A program made the translations under genes and the position numbers. Shown piece by piece: positions 9,126-16,976 of a stretch of 30,650 bases of DNA (within the stretch, counting starts at the first letter, position 1; each line of letters begins with the position of its first letter). The notes under the pieces are model-generated. The model saw only the letters and a program-made list of their open reading frames with translations. It was not told where the DNA came from and did no database searches. Source of the DNA: an uncultured Flavobacteriales bacterium (GTDB lineage: Bacteria > Bacteroidota > Bacteroidia > Flavobacteriales_D > Crocinitomicaceae); NCBI GenBank assembly GCA_937973685.1, contig CALJKJ010000047.1, positions 1-30,650 of the forward strand, written 5' to 3'.

Positions 9126-9154
9126 TAAATATACTATATAAATCGGAATTCAAA
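9126..9154 (-). promoter_or_regulatory. Predicted promoter for the lipocalin-like lipoprotein
   Basis: On the - strand: TTTG (9154-9151), 17-base spacer, TATATTTA (9133-9126), one base off TAnnTTTG. The ATG is at 9105, so the leader is about 15 bases. It separates this gene transcriptionally from tex. Confidence 0.55.
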
Positions 9155-9192
9155 TTGTATTGAAAACCTGAGTAAATGAAGTTTATTGATTT

Positions 9193-11307
9193 TTAACGTT
9201 CCATTCGTTTTAATCCGATGCGCTTACGTGGTATGTCAATTTCAATCACCTGGACACGAACATGTTCGTGCAATGCAATGAATTGTGACGGATCCTCCAC
9301 ATATGTTTCAGCTAAATTAGACTTGTGAATTAATCCGTTTTCTTTCAAACCGATATTTACAAAAGCACCGAAATTAGTCACATTGGTCACAATTCCATTC
9401 AACTGCATACCTACAATTAAATCGTCGATGGTTTTAATCGAACTATCAAATTCCAATACTTTTACTGTTTTTCGAGGGTCGCGTCCTGGCTTCTTTAATT
9501 CACTTACAATATCGTTGAATGTAAACAGATCAATAGCTGGGAATTCTTGGTGTTTCAACCCATTAATGAGCGCCTCGTTTCCGATTAATTCACGAACTGT
9601 AACGCCGCTTTTTTTCGCCATTGTTGCGACAACACCATACGATTCTGGATGAACCGAAGAATTGTCCAATGGATTATCACTATTCCGCACACGTAAAAAG
9701 CCAGCTGCTTGCTCAAATGCTTTGTCCCCTAATCGCTTTACTTTTTTCAAGTCTTCACGCGATTGAAAAGCTCCATTTTCATTGCGGTGTGTTACAATGT
9801 TTTCAGCTAACGAATTGCCTAAACCAGATACATAACTCAACAAATAAGGTGAAGCTGTATTTAAATCGACGCCAACAGAATTAACTGCAGAAATCACAAC
9901 ATCGTCCAACGCGTCTTTTAGTTGCGACTGGTTGACCTCGTGTTGGTATTGCCCTACACCTACTGATTTTGGATCAATTTTCACCAATTCAGCTAAGGGA
10001 TCCATTAACCTTCTTCCGATTGAAACCGCACCTCTGACAGTTACATCATAATCAGGGAATTCTTTGCGTGCAATAGAGCTTGCAGAGTAAATTGAAGCAC
10101 CATCTTCACGTACAGAAAACACGGTCAAATCACGATCAAAACGCGTGTGTTTGATAAAATGTTCTGTTTCTCGACCAGCTGTACCGTCGCCAATTGCAAT
10201 TGCTTCAATTTTATACGCTTGAACCAATTGTGAAATTTTCGCGCTTGCTTTGTCGCGTTCGTTTTGCGGTGGATGCGGAAAAATAGTTGTATTAGTTAAT
10301 AAGCCACCATTTTCATCCAAACACACAACTTTACATCCTGTTCTAAATCCCGGATCTAATGCAAGAATACGTTTATTTCCAAGTGGTGGCGCCAAAAGCA
10401 ACTGCTTTAAATTAGTTGAAAAGACACTTATTGCTTCTTTGTCCGCTTTTTCTTTTGCCCGTGTCAATAATTCGTTCTCAAGTGATGGTGCCAACAAACG
10501 AGTGTAAGCTTCCTTGCAGGCTTGCGCAACAATTTTACCGCAATCATCAGCTGATTTCACAAAAAATCGTTCCAATTGATCGATCGCAAGTTCTTTTTCT
10601 GGTTGCGCCTTTATGGTTAGAATCCCTTCTCTTTCGGCACGAATTATTGCTAACAAGCGATGTGAAACCATTTTATAAACAGGCTCAGAGAACGAAAAAT
10701 AATCGCGGTATTTTGCACCATCTTCCTCTTTGCCTTTTACTAATTTCGTATTTAATATTGCTTTGCGTTGAAATGTTTGACGCAAGCGATCCCTTGAAAC
10801 AGCATTTTCATTTATCCATTCAGCAATAATATCGATTGCACCTTGCAACGCTTCTTCTTCTGAGTTAACCTCTCCTTTCACAAATCGTTCTGCCATTACT
10901 TCAGGAACTCCACCCTTTTGGGACATGATCATTTTTGCTAAGGGTTCTAAACCTAATTTTCGAGCCTTTTCACCACGTGTTAAACGCTTTTGTTTAAAAG
11001 GCAAGTATATATCTTCTAATAGTACTGCATCAAAGCAATTGGTTATTTTAGCGGCTAACTCCTCCGTCCATTTTCCTTGTTCTATAAGTGCATTGAGAAT
11101 TGTCTGTTGTCGAGCCGTGATTTCATCGTATTGCTTAGCAACATCACGAATAGCGCTAATCTCAACCTCATCTAATCCTCCTGTCATTTCTTTTCGGTAA
11201 CGTGAAATAAAAGGAACTGTTGCTCCTTCTGATAAAAGAGCTAATGTACTTGTAACGGATTTTAAAGCTAGTCCAATTGAATTGTGGACAAAATTATTTT
11301 TAAGCAT
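9193..11307 (-). CDS. tex: Tex RNA-binding transcription accessory protein
   Basis: A full-length Tex/YhgF protein (704 residues), a nucleic-acid-binding factor linked to transcription in bacteria and related to eukaryotic Spt6. Visible in order: the N-terminal Tex domain with SEGATVPFISRYRKEMTGGLDE (26-47); the YqgF-like RNase H fold starting at RILALDPGFRTGCKVV (about 310); the helix-hairpin-helix region LNTASPYLLSYVSGLGNSLAENIV...LKKVKRLGDKAF (about 475-530); and a C-terminal S1 domain VGMQLNGIVTNVTNFGAFVNIGLKENGLIHKSN (from about 630). The distance from Met1 to the EGATVPF motif matches other Tex proteins, which supports ATG 11307. The nearest -7 promoter box ends only 6 bases upstream of that ATG, so the mRNA may be almost leaderless. 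Confidence 0.96.
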   Translation of the reverse strand: MLKNNFVHNSIGLALKSVTSTLALLSEGATVPFISRYRKEMTGGLDEVEISAIRDVAKQYDEITARQQTILNALIEQGKWTEELAAKITNCFDAVLLEDIYLPFKQKRLTRGEKARKLGLEPLAKMIMSQKGGVPEVMAERFVKGEVNSEEEALQGAIDIIAEWINENAVSRDRLRQTFQRKAILNTKLVKGKEEDGAKYRDYFSFSEPVYKMVSHRLLAIIRAEREGILTIKAQPEKELAIDQLERFFVKSADDCGKIVAQACKEAYTRLLAPSLENELLTRAKEKADKEAISVFSTNLKQLLLAPPLGNKRILALDPGFRTGCKVVCLDENGGLLTNTTIFPHPPQNERDKASAKISQLVQAYKIEAIAIGDGTAGRETEHFIKHTRFDRDLTVFSVREDGASIYSASSIARKEFPDYDVTVRGAVSIGRRLMDPLAELVKIDPKSVGVGQYQHEVNQSQLKDALDDVVISAVNSVGVDLNTASPYLLSYVSGLGNSLAENIVTHRNENGAFQSREDLKKVKRLGDKAFEQAAGFLRVRNSDNPLDNSSVHPESYGVVATMAKKSGVTVRELIGNEALINGLKHQEFPAIDLFTFNDIVSELKKPGRDPRKTVKVLEFDSSIKTIDDLIVGMQLNGIVTNVTNFGAFVNIGLKENGLIHKSNLAETYVEDPSQFIALHEHVRVQVIEIDIPRKRIGLKRMER

Positions 11308-11312
11308 AAAGG

Positions 11313-11320
11313 CAAATATA
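11313..11320 (-). promoter_or_regulatory. Predicted -7 box for tex
   Basis: The - strand reads TATATTTG, a perfect TAnnTTTG match, ending just 6 bases before the tex ATG. No TTG is found at 17-20 bases (one TTTG lies at 13). If used, the transcript has little or no leader. Confidence 0.45.
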
Positions 11321-11421
11321 TTGAATTAAACGTCAAATGGACACCCTGTAAAAACGAAAAAAAAGATAATCCTAAAGCAACTATTAAACCAGTTTCGTAG
11401 TTTTACAAGAAACAAACACCA

Positions 11422-13137
11422 ATGAACATGAAAAAAATCTTAACGTTACTCATTTTGCTTGTAGGTTTCCAGCAACTTGTTTTTGCTCAAGCTAACAACA
11501 TGAGTATTTTTCCAGACTCCATATCGGGTTGTACCAACAAGTTATACATTTATGTAACAAATGGTTCGCTACCTGAAAGTAATGGAGCACTTACTGTTAA
11601 TTGGGGTGACGGTACAATTGATACAATCAATTTCACAATTCCTGTAGCTAATAATTATTTTTACCACATTGCTGAACATGGATATTTAGTTCCTGGAAAT
11701 TATACAACAGTAACAACTGGTTATAGTGGCACAAGTGCTTCTTTTTTTAGCGCAGGCACAGGGATAATTACACCTGTTCAAGCATTAAGTGCAGCAACTT
11801 GCGGTTATATGTATGTTAGTACATACCAATCATCACCATCAATGGTAAATTACACCAATGCCCCTTTGGATTTTATAGACTCAAACGGCGTTGTTACAAC
11901 AATTGCTGGAAGCACTTTAAACAATGGCTATTACCAAGGACTAAATCCTCTAACTGCTCCATACACAGTAATGGTGAATCCTACTTGGTTATCAGCAAAT
12001 GGATTGATCCAAACCTCTGCGAATATTACAATTACATCATTCAATCCATCCGGAATGGCAGTTCCAGGTCAAGGATCATTTACAGTTAGCTGCAATGTGC
12101 CAGCTGCTAATCCAGATTTTGCAATAGCATATCAATGGGCGTTTAACTTTGTTGCTCCTCTCCAATCAGGAAATTTACATGTGCAAATTTGTAATCTCGC
12201 TTGTTCGGACACGTCTAACGCAAGTGTTCAAATTGTCATGCCACCAAATTTTATTCCCACGACAACATATTTAACAAATCCAGCTATTACTGGTAATTTG
12301 TTAACTTTTGATTTATTGAATTTGAGTGATTGTGCTAGTTTAAATATTCCATTCACATTTCCAGGAACTACGCCTGCAGGCACTGTTTTTAACTTCGTTA
12401 CAACAGTTTTTAATGTGAATGATAGTTACCTATTCAACAATTGTGATACAGTTTATGGACTTGTCCGCAATTCATACGATCCAAATTTTAAAGATGTTGA
12501 CAAATATGTTTATATTGATGTGAACACAATTGAAACACTTAATTATGTTGTACATTTTCAAAATGATGGGAATTCAGCAGCAATGAATGTTATTGTTCAA
12601 GATACCATCGATGCAAAATTAGATTTAGCTACTTTCCGATTAATTGCAGCTGATCATGCTGTATCAGTAAACATTAATCCAACAACACGTGTCGTTACGT
12701 TTTCATTTAACGGAATTAATTTATTACCAAGTAGTCAAAACTTAGCTGCTTCACAAGGGTTCTTCACATATAGTATTCGTGAATTACCAGGGCTTGCTAT
12801 GCAATCAGAAATAAAAAATACTGCTTACATCTATTTTGATTTTAATCCAGCAATTGTAACCAATACAACAAGTAATACAAACAGTGCTGTTGGAATCAAT
12901 GAAAATGAAAACACGCTATTAACGGTTTATCCAAATCCAGCAAACAAGTCAATTTCATTTGTTGGAGCCGACGTTGATAAAGCAACTATTTTCGACTTGA
13001 GTGGTAAAAAAATCGTCACATTAGCGAGTGTTATCAATAATAACATACCATGTAATGAACTTGAAAATGGGGTTTATACGATTATTTTAACAACTGATAA
13101 AGGACAATTTACGCAACGTCTGATTATCCAACATTAA
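11422..13137 (+). CDS. T9SS-secreted surface protein with DUF7619-type repeat domain
   Basis: A 571-residue exported protein. It has an N-terminal Sec signal peptide (MNMKKILTLLILLVGF...VFAQ). The following region is rich in Ser, Thr, Asn and Gly with PKD-like strands (TVNWGDGTIDTINF). A conserved module starts near residue 345 (GLVRNSYDPN...YVVHFQNDGNSAAMNVIVQDT...IYFDFNPAIVTNT), the arrangement known from DUF7619/DUF11-like repeats in T9SS cargo. The last ~75 residues are a type A T9SS sorting domain (TVYPNPANK at about 500, then ENGVYTIIL and a basic end). It is likely displayed on or released from the cell surface; adhesion is a guess. Two ATGs are possible (11422, 11428); both leave the signal peptide intact. 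A strong terminator follows. Confidence 0.85.
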   Translation: MNMKKILTLLILLVGFQQLVFAQANNMSIFPDSISGCTNKLYIYVTNGSLPESNGALTVNWGDGTIDTINFTIPVANNYFYHIAEHGYLVPGNYTTVTTGYSGTSASFFSAGTGIITPVQALSAATCGYMYVSTYQSSPSMVNYTNAPLDFIDSNGVVTTIAGSTLNNGYYQGLNPLTAPYTVMVNPTWLSANGLIQTSANITITSFNPSGMAVPGQGSFTVSCNVPAANPDFAIAYQWAFNFVAPLQSGNLHVQICNLACSDTSNASVQIVMPPNFIPTTTYLTNPAITGNLLTFDLLNLSDCASLNIPFTFPGTTPAGTVFNFVTTVFNVNDSYLFNNCDTVYGLVRNSYDPNFKDVDKYVYIDVNTIETLNYVVHFQNDGNSAAMNVIVQDTIDAKLDLATFRLIAADHAVSVNINPTTRVVTFSFNGINLLPSSQNLAASQGFFTYSIRELPGLAMQSEIKNTAYIYFDFNPAIVTNTTSNTNSAVGINENENTLLTVYPNPANKSISFVGADVDKATIFDLSGKKIVTLASVINNNIPCNELENGVYTIILTTDKGQFTQRLIIQH

Positions 13138-13155
13138 AACCACAAAACCTAAAAG

Positions 13156-13190
13156 AAAGCGTCTGGAAGTGAAATTTCAGACGCTTTTTT
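13156..13190 (+). terminator. Rho-independent terminator after the T9SS surface protein
   Basis: Perfect 10-bp stem AAAGCGTCTG (13156-13165) with CAGACGCTTT (13178-13187), 12-base loop, and a run of six T at 13185-13190. It lies 18 bases after the stop codon. Confidence 0.93.
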
Positions 13191-13252
13191 ATGTTAAGGA
13201 ATCTTAAACAAATAAACTAATATCAATCAAAAGGCTTATTTTCACTAAAAAA

Positions 13253-13603
13253 ATGAAAATTTTCATCGGTATACTTACTTTTTTTATTTTCGGTTTTACT
13301 GTTTTGAGACAGGATTCATTTACTGGAATTGCAAGTTACTACCACGATAAAATGCACGGAAATAGAACCGCATCTGGCGAAAGGTATCACAAAGACAGTT
13401 TGGTATGCGCTCATGCTAGTTTTGCATTTGGGACTCGATTAACAGTCACAAATCTAAAAAACGATTCTATGCGTGTGATCAAAGTAATTGATCGCATAAG
13501 TAAAAAATCAAATCACATTATCGATGTAAGCTCTGGTGCAGCAAAGCAATTAGGTTTTTATCGGGATGGCGTAGCACGCGTGAAAATTCAAGTTATGAAA
13601 TAA
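13253..13603 (+). CDS. Minimal RlpA-like double-psi beta-barrel protein
   Basis: A 116-residue protein consisting of a signal or anchor segment (residues 1-19, IFIGILTFFIFGF) and one RlpA/DPBB domain. RlpA-family proteins are septal-ring lytic transglycosylases acting on peptidoglycan. Conserved elements are GIASYYHDKMHGNRTASGERY (26-46), CAHASFAFGTRLTVTN (53-68), VIDRISK with the conserved Asp, and HIIDVSSGAAKQLGF. No SPOR domain and no lipobox cysteine are present, unlike E. coli RlpA (about 360 residues), so it is a minimal version. The usual DRGP after the conserved Asp is DRIS here. It may sit in its own unit between a terminator and the CoA-transferase gene 19 bases downstream. Confidence 0.82.
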   Translation: MKIFIGILTFFIFGFTVLRQDSFTGIASYYHDKMHGNRTASGERYHKDSLVCAHASFAFGTRLTVTNLKNDSMRVIKVIDRISKKSNHIIDVSSGAAKQLGFYRDGVARVKIQVMK

Positions 13604-13622
13604 AAATCCCTACTTTTACTTC

Positions 13623-14681
13623 ATGTTTGAATCTTTGACTATTATAGATTGCTCGACTGTTTTAGCAGGACCATCTGTAGGTACTTTTTTTGCAGAATTA
13701 GGTGCACGTGTAATAAAAATCGAACACCCTAATAATCCCGACGTGACGCGCTCGTGGAAACTTTCTACAGAAAAAACTACAGGTATTTCTGCTTATTTTA
13801 GTTCCGTCAATTACAAGAAAACATACCAACAATTAAATTTATCCAACGCAAGTGATCGATCGGAATTACTTTCGCTTTTATCCAATGCAGATATTTTTAT
13901 TAGTAATTTCAAAAAAGGAGATGCGGAAAAATTTGCATTGACTCCTGAATTACTTCACACAATTAATCCGCGTTTAATTATTGGTAAAATAACTGGATTT
14001 GGTGATGAAAGTGATCGCGTTGCTTACGATTTGATTTTACAAGCCGAAACAGGATACATGTCCATGAACGGGACAGCTGCAAGTGGCCCAACAAAAATGC
14101 CCGTTGCTCTAATTGATGTTTTAGCTGCTCATCACTTGAAAGAAGGGATATTAATAGCGCTTTATAACCGTTTAGAAACCAACAAAGGAGCAGTCGTCTC
14201 GGTATCACTTTACGATGCAGCCATTGCTTCATTAGCTAATCAAGCAGCAAATTTTTTAATGGCTGGTCATGTGCCACAACGAATAGGTAGTTTGCATCCG
14301 AATATTGCTCCATACGGAGAAATATTTGAAACTATCGATAACCAATTGATCACTTTTGCTATCGGAAGCGACCGCCATTTTGCAGGCTTGTGTGATTTTT
14401 TAAAAATCACACAACTTACAGCTGATGCTCGATTTATTAGCAATAGTGATCGTGTTCAAAACCGCACGGAATTGTTTGCATTACTTCAAAATGAAATTCG
14501 AAAACAACCAGCTTTGGAAATTACGCATGCAATGGAGCGATTGGCTATTCCTGCTGGAATTGTGAAAGATTTAGCGACTGTTTTTGACTCAACAGAAGCA
14601 CAAAAATTAGTACGTACAGAGAACATTGAGAATCAAGTTACCAAAAGAGTTTCACAAATTGCTTTTAAAATTAACGAATGA
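13623..14681 (+). CDS. Class III (CaiB/BaiF-type) CoA-transferase
   Basis: A family III CoA-transferase, the group that includes formyl-CoA transferase, CaiB and alpha-methylacyl-CoA racemase. It shows the N-terminal signature DCSTVLAGPSVGTFFAELGARVIKIEHP (9-36), the segment SVNYKKTYQQLNL in place of the usual xxNRGK...LDL, the ADIFISNFKKG strand, GKITGFG, and the catalytic aspartate D136 in AYDLILQAETGYMSMNG. At 352 residues it is shorter than the usual 380-420, mainly toward the C terminus, closer to racemase-like members. The substrate cannot be told from sequence. Its last four bases (ATGA) overlap the GNAT gene, indicating translational coupling. A 27-base perfect palindrome lies inside its coding region at 14388-14414. 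Confidence 0.87.
   Translation: MFESLTIIDCSTVLAGPSVGTFFAELGARVIKIEHPNNPDVTRSWKLSTEKTTGISAYFSSVNYKKTYQQLNLSNASDRSELLSLLSNADIFISNFKKGDAEKFALTPELLHTINPRLIIGKITGFGDESDRVAYDLILQAETGYMSMNGTAASGPTKMPVALIDVLAAHHLKEGILIALYNRLETNKGAVVSVSLYDAAIASLANQAANFLMAGHVPQRIGSLHPNIAPYGEIFETIDNQLITFAIGSDRHFAGLCDFLKITQLTADARFISNSDRVQNRTELFALLQNEIRKQPALEITHAMERLAIPAGIVKDLATVFDSTEAQKLVRTENIENQVTKRVSQIAFKINE
14388..14414. repeat. 27-base perfect palindrome inside a coding region
   Basis: Arms TTGTGTGATTTTT (14388-14400) and AAAAATCACACAA (14402-14414) are exact reverse complements around a single central T. It lies inside the CoA-transferase gene, encoding the LCDFLKITQ region. It could form an mRNA hairpin or bind a dimeric protein, or be coincidental. 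Confidence 0.9.
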
Positions 14682-15112
14682 TTAGTATTAGAACACCTGA
14701 AACAGAGCAAGAATGGGAAGCTTACTATGATTTGCGCTACAGAATATTACGCGCTCCTTTGAATCAATTAAGGGGATCAGAACGGAATGAAGGTGATGTA
14801 ACAGGAATACATTTTGCGCTTTATGAACATCATTCGTTGATTGCCGTCGCACGATTGGATAAATTGGATCATAACGTATTTCAAGCACGGTGGGTTGCAG
14901 TTGAAAATAATCAGCAAGGAAAAGGATATGGCAAACTAATCATGGAGGCAATGGAGGCCAAAGTGAACGCATTAGGAGGTAAATCAATCATGCTTCAAGC
15001 ACGAGATTATGCTGTCGATTTTTATTTGAAACTTGGGTATACTGTCATTGCCCCATCGTTTAAATTGTTTGATGTCTTACTACACTTTGAAATGAAGAAA
15101 GAGTTATGTTAA
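14678..15112 (+). CDS. GNAT-family N-acetyltransferase
   Basis: A compact 144-residue GNAT acetyltransferase. The central strand RWVAVE (71-76) leads into the acetyl-CoA pyrophosphate loop QQGKGYGKLI (79-88). The C-terminal half IMLQARDYAVDFYLKLGYTVIAPSF is the usual beta-alpha-beta of the fold with its late tyrosine. The N-terminal DLRYRILRAPL segment with a following acidic/ARLDKLD strand resembles small stand-alone bacterial GNATs of unassigned substrate. It overlaps the CoA-transferase gene by ATGA and is probably translated with it. Its stop codon interlocks with that of the convergent histidine-kinase gene, leaving no room for a terminator. Confidence 0.85.
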   Translation: MISIRTPETEQEWEAYYDLRYRILRAPLNQLRGSERNEGDVTGIHFALYEHHSLIAVARLDKLDHNVFQARWVAVENNQQGKGYGKLIMEAMEAKVNALGGKSIMLQARDYAVDFYLKLGYTVIAPSFKLFDVLLHFEMKKELC

Positions 15113-16098
15113 GCAAATTTTAACTGGAAGTGAAATCCGTTTTTGTAGGCAATTTTATACCTTCCATTCAATTGATTACACAAACCTTGCACCAAGGACA
15201 AACCATTACCAGCTATTGCTTCAAAATCTAACTTTTCAGTTCCATTATCGGTATAAATTAATAGCACCTGTTCGTTTGAACATGTCAACGAAATAGCTGC
15301 ATGTGCAACTTCGATTGAAGGCAATGTATGTTTTATCGTATTGCTAATCAACTCATTTAAAATTAACCCTACTAATATAGCTTTGTCATTACTCAATTTT
15401 AATGTTTCACAATGTAAATTAAAATTCATTTTATCTTTAGAAACAAAGTAGCAATTCTTAACATGATAAATAATTTTTGACAAATAAGTATGCATTTCAA
15501 TACCATCATTGAAAGCTTGAAGCGACACAAATGCATGGAAATCAGCTATTGTTAGTAATTGCTGAATACTATTCGTAAAGATGTTTTTATGATAATCGTC
15601 TTGACAACTTTCTCGTTTTAATCGCAAATAACTAGCAGCGATTGAAATGTTATTTTTAATGCGGTGGTTCATTTCGTTCATGATTTGTTGTTGCAAATTC
15701 AATTTACGTTCTAATGACTTTATTTTTCGCTCAAAAAAAACAGGTTTATTTGCGACTAACTCGTGCTCTTTTACTGCAATAAATGTTGTTTTTTGTTGCC
15801 CTAATAGCTGGACATAAAACCGAACTTTTAATTTCCAATATTCTAAATTGACTTGAATAAAAATCGTTTTTTGTTTGATCTCATTCAACGGGACATTATT
15901 AAAAAAACGTAGAACTTCGTTTGGATTAATGCCCGATAAATCAAAAATTCCGGATATTTCACTGTTTTCGAGATCAAATAGGACTTGAATTTCTTTAGAA
16001 ATGTGAACAAAACGACCTTTGTTATCAATAACAATATTTCGATTCTCCACAAAATCAAATGTAGTATCACCCATTGAAACTAATTCGTTTCTTAGCAT
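15109..16098 (-). CDS. Soluble PAS-HisKA_2-type sensor histidine kinase (orphan)
   Basis: A 329-residue histidine kinase with no signal peptide or transmembrane segment, hence cytoplasmic. Residues about 12-115 look like a PAS-type sensor. The dimerisation/phospho-acceptor helix is of the HisKA_2 kind: MNEMNHRIKNNISIAASYLRL with H145 as the phospho-acceptor, preceded by a coiled-coil linker (121-140). The ATPase domain has the N-box LNELISNTIKH (247-257), the G1 box TDNG (283-286) and the G2 box GNGLSLV (297-303). No response regulator is next to it, so its partner is encoded elsewhere. ATG 16098 is used here; an in-frame ATG 8 codons later (16074) is possible. Family is clear, signal unknown. 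Confidence 0.88.
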   Translation of the reverse strand: MLRNELVSMGDTTFDFVENRNIVIDNKGRFVHISKEIQVLFDLENSEISGIFDLSGINPNEVLRFFNNVPLNEIKQKTIFIQVNLEYWKLKVRFYVQLLGQQKTTFIAVKEHELVANKPVFFERKIKSLERKLNLQQQIMNEMNHRIKNNISIAASYLRLKRESCQDDYHKNIFTNSIQQLLTIADFHAFVSLQAFNDGIEMHTYLSKIIYHVKNCYFVSKDKMNFNLHCETLKLSNDKAILVGLILNELISNTIKHTLPSIEVAHAAISLTCSNEQVLLIYTDNGTEKLDFEAIAGNGLSLVQGLCNQLNGRYKIAYKNGFHFQLKFA

Positions 16099-16228
16099 AG
16101 TAGTAGTAATTTTCAGCTAAAGTAAGAAAGCATAGTCGAATTTTGTCATTTAAATTCAATTTAATGATTAACTTTTTTTTATCTCCTTTTCAACCGCTTG
16201 ATTATAAGAAAAATTGTAATTTAGTAAT

Positions 16229-16975
16229 ATGAAAAAAATTGTTTCGCTTTCATTTGCAATTTGCACATTGCTAGTAATTACTAATTGCAAGAAAAAACCT
16301 AGTAATACTGTTGAAACTGGTTCAGCATCCATCGTATTGAATCATTTTTGGGAAGATTCTGTTTTTCAATTAGGAACAATATATAGGAATGCAGTCACAT
16401 CAGATACTTTTAATTTTGAAACTTTTAAATATTACTTAAGTAATGTTCAATTAAAAAATACAGCTGGTAATTGGATTCGTTTAAATGATAGTTACTTTTT
16501 AGTTGATTTATCTGATACTACATCTAAAAACTTGGTATTAAAAAATGTACCAAAAGGCAACTACACTGCATGTTCAATTTTATTTGGAATTGACAGTTTA
16601 CATAATATTTCTGGCGCTCAAACAGGTGTTTTATCTCCAACAAATGGTATGTTTTGGAGTTGGAATACCGGTTACATCATGTTAAAAATGGAAGGGCTAT
16701 CTCCAAATAGCTCATCCAATGATTTTGCATTTCATGTTGCAGGATTTGAAGGACCATTCTCGGTGTTGCATCGCAAAGAAATAGACTTTGATGGTGCTGT
16801 TTTGAACGTATCAACAAATCATCCAAAAATAGTTGTAGACGTTGCGGTAAATGAACTATGGAACAATATTCCAAGTTTAAGTATATCAAGTTTTGTTCAG
16901 TCAGTTGGACTGAAATCACGCGATTTAGCTTATTCATTTACTAATAGCTGGTACTTTAAACAGTTAGAAAATTAA
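16229..16975 (+). CDS. mbnP: MbnP-like copper-binding lipoprotein
   Basis: A 248-residue lipoprotein (VITNC, Cys20) that I recognise as the MbnP family. Its hallmarks are SIVLNHFW, FKYYLSNVQL (67-76), FLVDLSD, the GIDSLHNISGAQTGVLSP segment, NGMFWSWNTGYIMLKMEG (139-156) and FAFHVAGFEGPF. In methanotrophs MbnP binds copper only after its partner MbnH oxidises a tryptophan to kynurenine. Candidate residues here are W41, W82, W143, W145 and W211, and histidines H39, H125, H169 and H181. The next gene, one base away, encodes an MbnH-like di-heme enzyme, so the pair is intact. There is no methanobactin gene, so a role in periplasmic or surface copper handling is inferred from the family, not shown. 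Confidence 0.82.
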   Translation: MKKIVSLSFAICTLLVITNCKKKPSNTVETGSASIVLNHFWEDSVFQLGTIYRNAVTSDTFNFETFKYYLSNVQLKNTAGNWIRLNDSYFLVDLSDTTSKNLVLKNVPKGNYTACSILFGIDSLHNISGAQTGVLSPTNGMFWSWNTGYIMLKMEGLSPNSSSNDFAFHVAGFEGPFSVLHRKEIDFDGAVLNVSTNHPKIVVDVAVNELWNNIPSLSISSFVQSVGLKSRDLAYSFTNSWYFKQLEN

Positions 16976-16976
16976 C

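Noticed and set aside
10250..10829. Long open frames opposite tex (also opposite valS and the GH3 gene)
   Set aside because: They are antisense shadows of well-supported genes, with no signal peptide, domain pattern or promoter of their own.
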